Positions 56,889 to 64,000 of a stretch of 64,000 bases of DNA are shown here, in pieces. Within the stretch, counting starts at the first letter, position 1. Each line of letters begins with the position of its first letter. The stretch spans positions 682,001 through 746,000 of the forward strand of contig NZ_JAICDG010000001.1 of NCBI RefSeq assembly GCF_022751215.1, given 5' to 3'. The notes under the pieces are model-generated. The model saw nothing but the letters and a program-made list of their open reading frames with translations, made no database searches and had not been told where the DNA came from. The stretch comes from Actinomadura terrae. GTDB taxonomy: Bacteria > Actinomycetota > Actinomycetes > Streptosporangiales > Streptosporangiaceae. The translations under genes were made by a program, and so were the position numbers.

Positions 56889-59800
56889 CTAGTCGGTCAG
56901 GGGGATGTGGGTGGAGCCGGTCTGGCTTAGTTTTTGGATGGTGTAGGTCTCCTGCTGGGTGGGGCGGGTCGAGTCGGTTAGGTGGAAGACCGCGCGGCGG
57001 CGTACTACCTCTGTGCGTAGGTCGGCCGGGTTCACCAGTTCCACTCGTTGTGCTTCTGGGCCCCAGGCGAAGCGGCGGCACTCGACCTGGGTGTGGTCGC
57101 CGGACGTCTGCTTGCGGAGCAGGGCGTAGGCCGCCTCCGTGGCGGGGATCACCGGGGCCTCGACGATGGTGATGTCCAGGCGCACCACGGTCGGTTTGAC
57201 CGGGCCTCCGTCGACGTGCAGGGCCAGGCGCAGGCGCTCGCCGGGGACGAAGGGGCCGTTCAGCTTCTGGAGCGCCGCCAGCGACAGTTCGTGCAGCTTG
57301 CCCGGGTCGAGTCTCGGGGGGCCTCCGGTGGCGTCCGGGTCCAGGAGGTCGCGCGGGGTCTGGTCCAGGTCGATCTTGTGGAGGGTCAGCGTGACCACAG
57401 GGTTGCCGGGGGGCGTCTCGTCCCAGTCGAAGCGGAGGGCGAGTGTGCTGGTCGGGTTGCACTCGCGGCGCTCGGCGGAGAGGGTGACGGCGCGCTGCGG
57501 GCTCGTGGTGTCCGTGGGTTGCTTGGGGAACTGCACGGAGACGCTGGCGTGGGCGGACGGCGAGGCGAGCCGGCGGTTGTACTCGGGGTCCTCGAAGTGG
57601 ACGTGGCGCGGGACGAGCGGCAGGTAGGACGCGTTCGGGTCGGCCACGCGGAGCGGGAAGCCCAGCACGTGGCTGTAGCCGTCGTGGTACGGCTCCGCGC
57701 CCGGGTGGTGCGGGACGAACCGCGCCGTGACGCGCGCTTGGAGCGGCGCGCCGGGGGGCAGGGCGGCGATCAGTACGCGGGCGCGGTCGGCGCGGGTCTT
57801 CGGGTCGCCGGGGAGGCCGAACCGGCGGATCGCGAACTTCGCCGTGTCGATGGTGTCGACGTTCGGGCCCGGGAGGGTGACGCCCGCCGCGGCCAGTTGG
57901 GCACGCAGGGCCGGGGTCAGCGCCAGGGTGGGCGTGGTGATGTCCACCAGGGGCGTGACCTGGGTGGCGTCCACGAGTTCGAGGGTCAGGGCCCAGTCGC
58001 GGATGCCGGTCTCCGGGGTCTCCGGCTTCTGGCCGTTGACGAGGGGGATGCTGCCGTCCGTCCGGTAGACGAAGGTCAGGACTCCGTCCCAGCCGACGTC
58101 CAGCGTCGCGCGTTCGACCGCTGCGAGGCGCAGGCGTAGGCGCTGGGACGTCTGGCGGTACTTCGGGTTCTCGGGCGGGTCGTCGAAGGCGGCGCGGAAG
58201 GCCTCGTCGGACGGGGACGGCGTGACCAGGGCCGGTGTCGCGGGGTCGAAGTGGCTCGCCCAGGTGCGCAGTGCGATTTCCTGGCCGCCGTCGGCGTTGG
58301 GCGGCAGCGGTACCGGACGCGGGGCGCGGTGCTCCACCGGGAGCCCGCCGGAGAGCAGGGCCAGGCCGCGCGGGCGCGGGTGGTCGCCGGTCAGGGTGAT
58401 GCCGCTCTGGCGCAGGACCTGGTTGCGCACCGTCAGGAAGACTCCGGGACGCGCGCCGGTCACCAGGTAGCGCAGGCCGCCGGGCAGGACGGGCTGCCAG
58501 CGGTCCAGGGCCGGGCCGTCCGCCGCGGGGAGGGCGGGCTGGTCGAACACCGGGCCCGTCAGCGCGGGCAGCGGCGGGTTGGGCGGCACGGGGAGCAGGG
58601 TGCTCACGGCGGGCGCGCGGAAGCGGCGGGGGAGGCCACCGGTCGGGCGGTCGGTGTGCAGCGCCGAGCGGAACTGCACCGTGTGCTGGACGGTCTGCCA
58701 CCACAGCGTCTGGCCCGCCGCGCCGGGGGTGGCCGCGCCGACGGCGCCCCGCTGGCCCTCGGTGTAGTGCACGCTCACGCGGAGCGCGCTGAGGCCCCAG
58801 GGCCAGGCGGGCAGGTCGCCGCGCACCGGGCGCTGGGTGAGGTAGAGCGGCTGCACGCCCACTGTTTGGGGCGGGGCTAGTTCGAAGTCGTGGGGGCCTG
58901 CCGGGATCGCCGCGATGTTGCACTGGCCTTCGCGGTAGCGCAGGCCGGTGAGTTCCGGGCGGATGCGGAACAGCCGCCTGGCCAGCGGGGACGTGGTCGT
59001 CACGCGGACGAGGGCGAAGGCGTAGCCCGTGGTCAGGGCCGCCTCTCCGAGGTTGTCGGGACGGGTGTTGTCGCTGATGATCCGGTAGCGCAGCACCGCG
59101 ATCGGCGACTCGGGGGCCAGGAGGCGCTGGGACTGGACGGCCCAGCTCTGTGCCTGGGCGCGCAGCTTGCCCTCGTCGGCCAGGTCGGGGGTGTCGGTCC
59201 GGACGCTCCACATGCGGCTCGCCACCGGCTCCAGCCGCATGGTGCTGGGCGCGAGGCAGAGCAGCTCGGCCAGCAGCAGGCGGGTTTGCAGCGGCGAGGG
59301 GGCGCCCTGCGGGATCGCCGGGGCCGGGCGCCACTGGATCCCCAGGTACGGGCTGACGACGAGGCTGAGCGGGCGCGGGTTGGCGGTTCCGTCGAGCGTC
59401 AGCGGCGCGGGGATGAGGGTGGCCGCGGGGTAGCGGCGGGGGCCCTGGCCGATGGGGGGCCGGGTGAGCAGTCCGCTGCTCGCGATGAGCGCGGCGGCCA
59501 GCGTCCAGCCGTAGGGGGGCTTGCTGGTCGGGGACAGCGTGCTCACGGCCTGGGTCAGCAGCAGCCCGTCCTCGCGCCAGACGGGGTCGGCGTAGGGCGA
59601 GGGTTCGGGCAGTGCCGGGCGGGTGTCCGGCTGGGGCGGGTAGAAGGGGCGGCGCGGGTCGAAGGCCTGGCGCAGCGCGGTCGGGCGGCTGAGCCGGGCC
59701 GGTGTCTCGGGGAGGGACGCGAGGACGCTCTGCGGCGACGCGCCCTCCGGTTCGGGCGCCGGGTTCTGGGCGCGGAACCAGCTCTCCTCCAGCGCGAGCG

Positions 59801-62800
59801 GGTCGAGCCGGGCGAAGGCGCGGCCGACCACGGTGTCGAAGCTGGCGAGGGTGATGTTCAGCGGGGCGCCGTCGGCCCAGCCGGAGAGGGCGAGCGCCAG
59901 GGCGGGCAGGGCCGTGCCGGGGGCCGAGGCGCGCAGCCGGGCGATCACCAGCAGCGGGTCGATCTGCAAGGGGCTGGGCTGCCCGGGCGGCGTGGCGAGG
60001 TCGCGGGCCGTGTCCTGGAGCCTGCCGAGGAAGGGCATGGTCAGCAGCAGCCAGCGCGGGTCGGTCGGGTCGGTCGGCGCGTAGTCCGCCGGGCTGCCGA
60101 GCAGGGCGCCCTGGCTGCCGGTCGGGAGGAACTGGAGCGTGGTGGCCGTGCCCTCCGCGACGGGCGTGAGCCCGACCATGTGGTGGGCGCTCGCCTCGAC
60201 GAGCAGCGTGTCCTGCGGGAGGGCGTCCAGCGCGGCGCCCGGGTCGGCCAGCAGGGCGGACAGGCCGGCGCCCAGGTAGCCGCCGCCCACGGTGCCGAGC
60301 GGGCCGACGTCGTCGGCCGGGTCGATGGCCTTCAGGGCGGCCAGGGAGCGCAGGAACCGCGCGGCGCGCCGGGGCGTGAGCAGGCGCACCTCCTGGAGCG
60401 TCGTCCAGCGGGCCTCCTCGCCGAGCGTCCCGCCGCCGTTGGCCGCCGGGGTCACCTCGACGAGCTGGTGCTCGACCACGGCCAGCGTCTGCCAGCTCTG
60501 GCCCTGCGCGAACGTGAACAGCAGCGGTCCGTCGGCGGCGGTCAGCGTGGAGCCGGGCAGTTCGTGCTGGTTCAGCAGCACCCGGATCGTGTGGCGCAGA
60601 TGGGTCAGGGGCGGGGGTCCGGCGACGCGGGCCGCCGGGAGCGTGATGCGCGCGTTGGCCGCGTCGTAGTTGAGCCGCTGCGGCCAGGAGACCAGGTTGG
60701 TCGCGGTCAGCATCCCGTTGAGCAGGAAGCTCTCCTGCCAGTCCTTGCCCTGGAGGCGCGAGGTGTAGCCGACCACGACGTCGCCGGACGAGGACCCGTA
60801 CAGCTCCGCCGCCTCGGCGGTCCGGGCCGGGCGGGGGTCCTGCAACGAGCGGCCCCAGTGGGCGATGAGCAGCGCCTCCACGAAGGCGCCGGTCAGCGGC
60901 AGGTCGGGGAGGTCGTCCGGACGGGCGGTCGCGCGGAAGGTGACGGTGGCGAAGCCCGGTGCGGCGCGGTCCCCCAGGCCGGGCGTCTGGGCGTCGGCCA
61001 GGCGCATGCCGGGCAGGAACTGGAGGCCGCCGGGCTGCGGGGCGCCGTAGCCGTTCCAGCCGAACTGGAGCGCCGTGTCACCGGCCAGGGCGGCGGGCGA
61101 GCCGTCGGGCAGCGTGACCGCGAGCGTGAGGTCGCCGAAGAGGTTCGCGGAGTCGAGCGTGAAGCGGTCCGCCCCCGCCGCCATCAGGTCGAAGGTCAGC
61201 GCGGCCGAGATCGCCTGCCCCCGGGCCGTGGTCGGCGCCGTCGCCGGGCCGGCGGCGAAGCGCGCGCCCACCTCCTCGGCGGAGAGGGCCCGGTCGTAGA
61301 GGGCGAGCATGCGGTAGGTGCCGAGCCACGCCCGGCTGCCGGTGATCTCGTCGCCGAGGGCCAGCTCGTAGCGGTCGTCCCAGGTGTCGAGGCTTCCGGG
61401 GACGGTCTGCTCGGCCGCGAGCCGCCCGTTGATGTAGATCCGGGTGCGGCCGTCGGCGGAGCGGGTGTAGGCCAGATGGGTCAGGGCGGTGCTGAGCGAG
61501 CCGGCCGGGGTGGCGAGGTCGGGGACGCCCTCGTCGGTCGTGGTGCTGGTGCGCAGCCACGCGTCCGCGGCGGACGAGGTCAGCAGCCCCTTGCGCTGCT
61601 GGAGGGTCAGGTTCCGGTGCTGGGCGTCGGCGGAGACGGTGAGCATGTTGTACTGCGCGTTCAGCAGGCCGCCGCTGACGGGGACGAGCCACGCCTCGAT
61701 GCTGATCTCGTCGCTCGCCTTCACCGCCGAGATCAGCTTCTTGGCCGGCGCACCCGAGCGGATGAGCCGCGCCTGGGTCAGGGTCAGGCCGTCGGCGCTC
61801 CAGCTCATGCCCTGCGACGAGGCGGCCTTCAGGTCCAGCGGCTCGCCCGTCCCGGAGGTGTCGTGGACGGTGACGCCGCTGCCCTCGTCGAACCGGTAGA
61901 GTGCCTGGAGGCCCGAGGGCGGTCTGCCGACCCGCACGGCGAGCGTGAGGTTCAGCGTGTGCTTGCCGCCGGCCATGTCGAGGCCGAGGGCGACCCGCTG
62001 CGGGACGATCGGGGCCGGGCCGTTCGCGCCGGGCAGCGTGAAGGGCGGCGTCGCCGGGTTGGGGAACCCGATCGGCGGCAGGCCGACCGCCCACTCCACC
62101 TGGAACAGGTGGAAGTACAGCCGCACCTGCTGGACGGTCAGGCCGGTGCCGCCGGAGTTCAGCGCGATCCCGCCGACTCGCAGGCGCGGTGCGTCCCCCG
62201 CCTCGCCGGCGGTGGTGGCCAGCGGCCACTCCAGCGGGGGGCCGTCGAGGGCAACGGCGCTGAGGCGCAGTTCGGTGCCGGTCCCGGTGAAGGTGAGCCG
62301 CGCGCAGTTGCTCAGCTCGGCCTGCTCGGCCTGCTCGCTCCCCGCGCCCGCCACCGGGAGTTGCAGCCGACCGATCACCTCGACCGTGGCGACGCCGTCG
62401 CCCGCGAAGACCACGCGGTCGAGCACCAGCGGGAAGAAGCGCAGCCCGAACAGGTCGAGGCCGGACGCGGGTTTGTCCGGATCGTCGGCGAGCGGGCGCA
62501 GCCGCCACTCGTATCCGGTGCGGTGCTCGTAGTCGCTGCTGCGCGCCTCGGGGTCGTTGCTGTCGAGATCGAGTTCGACGGCCTTGGGCGAGCGGGCGGA
62601 CGCCTTGCCGAACGTCGCGCCCTGGGCGGGCAGGTCGCGGAACCAGAGCCGCCAGGACGTCGTGCCGTGGCCGAGCGTGAGCGGCAGGCGGGTGGTCGTC
62701 AGCTGGACATCGCCCGCGGTGGGGTGGCTCAGCGGGGTCCTGATCAGGTTGGACGCGGGCACGCTCGCGCCGCGGACCAGGCCGCGCTGGTCGGTGTAGC

Positions 62801-64000
62801 CGCCGGTCCCGGCCGCGGCGGCCATGCTCCCGGCCGTCACCCGGTACCGGGCCGCGTCCGGGGGCGAGCCCGCGGGCAGGCGGCGCAGGGCGTTCGTTCC
62901 GTCGGCGAAGTCGCCGTCGACCCCCTGGAGGGCCGTCTCGCCCTTCAGCGTCAGGAGGGCGCTGGGGGCGGCGGGGTCGGCGTTGTCCAGGCGCACCTCG
63001 CCGGGGTAGCCGTCCAGGACGAAGGCGGCCTTGACCGGCCACGGGTGGACGGACGCCAGGTCGCTCAGCGTCGGCTGGCCGTCCCGGCGGCCGAAGGCGG
63101 CCACGTCGTCGGCGGCGGCGAGGTTGGCGCGCTCGGCGAGGCGCCGCCAGTGCGCGGCGTAGTCCACGCGGGTGAGCGGGCGCGGCGGCTCGGGCGCCGC
63201 CGTGTCGGGCAGCGGTGAGCTCTCGCGCGGGTCCGTGGGGATCTTGGGGAGCTGGGCCAGCGCCTGGATCTCGTCGGTGTAGGGCAGGTCGTAGCGGTAC
63301 TGGACGGGCAGCCCGAGCGAGGCGTCGTTCTGCGGAGGGTCGCCGTCGGGACGCGGGTCGAGCACCAGGCCGGGCAGCGAGAGTGCCAGCAGGGGCAGGT
63401 CGAACAGCTTCGCCGCGTCCGCGCCGAGCCATTCGCGGGCGGGCGTGAGGGCGCCGCCGCCGTAGCGCGGCCAGCCCGCCGCGCCGTCCGCCGCGAAGCG
63501 CCAGCCCACGGGCAGGTCCACGCCGTCCTGGCGGGTGACCGGCAGCTCGAACGGGACGAGCTGCCGCCCGCCGATCGGCACGTTGGGCGGGGTGAGGCTC
63601 TGGGTCAGCGCGAGCGCCTGCACCATCGGCAGCGTCGGGTGGCGGCGCCAGACGAGCGGCAGCGCGAAGCCGAGCAGGTCGGGCGGCAGGGCGCCGCGCT
63701 GCACCAGGGCCCGCAGCAGCACCGGGTCGACGCCGTACTGGAAGGCCCAGGCGGCGAGGCCGGCCGAGGGCGCCGGCTTGCTCCGCCACGCGAAGCTGAT
63801 CGCCTCGAACGCGAGCCGCACGAGGGGCGGGAACAGCTCGCGCCCGGTGACGGTGTGCAGCGGCAGGGTTTGCAGGCCGCCGATCCAGTCGTCCAGGCCG
63901 GGCAGGGCGTCGGCCGTGGTCGGCGATTCGGTGCTCAGCCAGAACATGCCGCCCAGCGCCACCTCGGGCGCCTCCAGCGTCAGCGCGGCCGACTGGAGCT
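56889..64000 (-). CDS. Giant protein with LamG-like domain (partial, N-terminus outside window)
   Basis: The frame is open from the right edge of the window to TAG at 56889, about 2,370 codons; the first codons are missing. Around residues 710-940 of the visible part is a LamG/concanavalin-type module: LQALYRFDEGSGVTVHDTSG, EISIEAWLVPVSGG, HLAYTRSADGRTRIYINGRL, WLGTYRMLALYDRALSAEEV. The rest is beta-rich, Pro/Leu-rich, low in cysteine and without visible membrane segments or recognised catalytic motifs. Such giant LamG-containing chains occur in large extracellular or particle-associated assemblies, but I cannot assign one. The gene ends convergently to tRNA-fMet copy 2. Confidence 0.85.
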   Translation of the reverse strand, partial: LQSAALTLEAPEVALGGMFWLSTESPTTADALPGLDDWIGGLQTLPLHTVTGRELFPPLVRLAFEAISFAWRSKPAPSAGLAAWAFQYGVDPVLLRALVQRGALPPDLLGFALPLVWRRHPTLPMVQALALTQSLTPPNVPIGGRQLVPFELPVTRQDGVDLPVGWRFAADGAAGWPRYGGGALTPAREWLGADAAKLFDLPLLALSLPGLVLDPRPDGDPPQNDASLGLPVQYRYDLPYTDEIQALAQLPKIPTDPRESSPLPDTAAPEPPRPLTRVDYAAHWRRLAERANLAAADDVAAFGRRDGQPTLSDLASVHPWPVKAAFVLDGYPGEVRLDNADPAAPSALLTLKGETALQGVDGDFADGTNALRRLPAGSPPDAARYRVTAGSMAAAAGTGGYTDQRGLVRGASVPASNLIRTPLSHPTAGDVQLTTTRLPLTLGHGTTSWRLWFRDLPAQGATFGKASARSPKAVELDLDSNDPEARSSDYEHRTGYEWRLRPLADDPDKPASGLDLFGLRFFPLVLDRVVFAGDGVATVEVIGRLQLPVAGAGSEQAEQAELSNCARLTFTGTGTELRLSAVALDGPPLEWPLATTAGEAGDAPRLRVGGIALNSGGTGLTVQQVRLYFHLFQVEWAVGLPPIGFPNPATPPFTLPGANGPAPIVPQRVALGLDMAGGKHTLNLTLAVRVGRPPSGLQALYRFDEGSGVTVHDTSGTGEPLDLKAASSQGMSWSADGLTLTQARLIRSGAPAKKLISAVKASDEISIEAWLVPVSGGLLNAQYNMLTVSADAQHRNLTLQQRKGLLTSSAADAWLRTSTTTDEGVPDLATPAGSLSTALTHLAYTRSADGRTRIYINGRLAAEQTVPGSLDTWDDRYELALGDEITGSRAWLGTYRMLALYDRALSAEEVGARFAAGPATAPTTARGQAISAALTFDLMAAGADRFTLDSANLFGDLTLAVTLPDGSPAALAGDTALQFGWNGYGAPQPGGLQFLPGMRLADAQTPGLGDRAAPGFATVTFRATARPDDLPDLPLTGAFVEALLIAHWGRSLQDPRPARTAEAAELYGSSSGDVVVGYTSRLQGKDWQESFLLNGMLTATNLVSWPQRLNYDAANARITLPAARVAGPPPLTHLRHTIRVLLNQHELPGSTLTAADGPLLFTFAQGQSWQTLAVVEHQLVEVTPAANGGGTLGEEARWTTLQEVRLLTPRRAARFLRSLAALKAIDPADDVGPLGTVGGGYLGAGLSALLADPGAALDALPQDTLLVEASAHHMVGLTPVAEGTATTLQFLPTGSQGALLGSPADYAPTDPTDPRWLLLTMPFLGRLQDTARDLATPPGQPSPLQIDPLLVIARLRASAPGTALPALALALSGWADGAPLNITLASFDTVVGRAFARLDPLALEESWFRAQNPAPEPEGASPQSVLASLPETPARLSRPTALRQAFDPRRPFYPPQPDTRPALPEPSPYADPVWREDGLLLTQAVSTLSPTSKPPYGWTLAAALIASSGLLTRPPIGQGPRRYPAATLIPAPLTLDGTANPRPLSLVVSPYLGIQWRPAPAIPQGAPSPLQTRLLLAELLCLAPSTMRLEPVASRMWSVRTDTPDLADEGKLRAQAQSWAVQSQRLLAPESPIAVLRYRIISDNTRPDNLGEAALTTGYAFALVRVTTTSPLARRLFRIRPELTGLRYREGQCNIAAIPAGPHDFELAPPQTVGVQPLYLTQRPVRGDLPAWPWGLSALRVSVHYTEGQRGAVGAATPGAAGQTLWWQTVQHTVQFRSALHTDRPTGGLPRRFRAPAVSTLLPVPPNPPLPALTGPVFDQPALPAADGPALDRWQPVLPGGLRYLVTGARPGVFLTVRNQVLRQSGITLTGDHPRPRGLALLSGGLPVEHRAPRPVPLPPNADGGQEIALRTWASHFDPATPALVTPSPSDEAFRAAFDDPPENPKYRQTSQRLRLRLAAVERATLDVGWDGVLTFVYRTDGSIPLVNGQKPETPETGIRDWALTLELVDATQVTPLVDITTPTLALTPALRAQLAAAGVTLPGPNVDTIDTAKFAIRRFGLPGDPKTRADRARVLIAALPPGAPLQARVTARFVPHHPGAEPYHDGYSHVLGFPLRVADPNASYLPLVPRHVHFEDPEYNRRLASPSAHASVSVQFPKQPTDTTSPQRAVTLSAERRECNPTSTLALRFDWDETPPGNPVVTLTLHKIDLDQTPRDLLDPDATGGPPRLDPGKLHELSLAALQKLNGPFVPGERLRLALHVDGGPVKPTVVRLDITIVEAPVIPATEAAYALLRKQTSGDHTQVECRRFAWGPEAQRVELVNPADLRTEVVRRRAVFHLTDSTRPTQQETYTIQKLSQTGSTHIPLTD

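Noticed and set aside
56677-59334. Alternative minus-strand 885-codon frame across tRNA copy 2
   Set aside because: It runs through a tRNA gene and terminator and is a frame shadow of the giant gene, with Pro/Arg/Gly low complexity.
58890-63218. 1,442-codon plus-strand frame opposite the giant gene
   Set aside because: Ala/Gly/Arg/Val low-complexity translation. The minus frame is longer, contains a LamG module and has natural amino-acid composition.

Overview
The window is very GC-rich, densely coded DNA, with many GTG and TTG starts and GTGA/ATGA gene overlaps. It looks like the chromosome of a high-GC actinomycete, most likely Streptosporangiales/Thermomonosporaceae (Actinomadura-like). 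Markers are MoeZ, the AdnAB helicase-nucleases, a WhiB7 with an AT-hook, mycoredoxin, UvrD2 with a tetracysteine-HRDC tail, a mycosin, PPA1309 and UPF0182 proteins. The order moeZ - ATL/MGMT - adnA - adnB - nudC - mycoredoxin - uvrD2 - whiB7 - ABC1 kinase - zinc protease - UPF0182 - PDZ/Lon protease recalls, from memory, the M. tuberculosis Rv3206c-Rv3193c block. The organism-specific cargo sits inside and beside this backbone.

Region 1 (1-8.8 kb): bacterial end joining (LigD polymerase and ligase as separate overlapping genes, with divergent Ku), a secreted Cu-only SOD-like protein, an MMPL exporter with a divergent TetR regulator, and a NarL-type two-component pair whose last codons run into a 16-bp tandem array. 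Region 2 (8.8-21 kb): MoeZ, a proline-rich membrane protein plus mycosin, an alkyltransferase-like repair protein, AdnA, AdnB, a methyltransferase and a small protein.

Region 3 (21-30 kb): an acyl-CoA synthetase divergent from a DinB/maleylpyruvate-isomerase-type protein. Next comes a four-gene, tightly overlapping NIS-siderophore operon (ATP-grasp, two IucA/IucC synthetases, PLP decarboxylase). Its gene order is that of vibrioferrin pvsA-B-D-E, and a 16/19 IdeR/DmdR iron box lies upstream. No exporter is present.

Region 4 (30-50 kb): M20 peptidase, NudC, mycoredoxin, UvrD2, thioesterase, and a whiB7 locus with a WhiB7-type promoter, leader ORFs and an attenuator hairpin. ABC1 kinase, enoyl-CoA hydratase, a YgjP-type metallopeptidase, a coupled set (zinc protease, 58-aa protein, NUDIX), an epimerase, UPF0182, PPA1309, MoaE and a PDZ-Lon protease follow.

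Region 5 (50-57 kb): two identical initiator tRNA genes lie inside a 254-bp duplicated block. Between them are a radical SAM/SPASM enzyme coupled to a Tat-lipoprotein-like partner with a C-x-C-x3-C-x-C-x3-C-x2-H motif (a candidate new RiPP-like modification system) and a proline catabolic locus (PucR regulator, PutB, PruA). Region 6 (57-64 kb): the 3' part of one giant gene (more than 2,360 codons) with a LamG-like domain, still open at the window edge. A structured intergenic repeat of about 150-170 bp occurs three times (21.1, 48.2, 56.4 kb).
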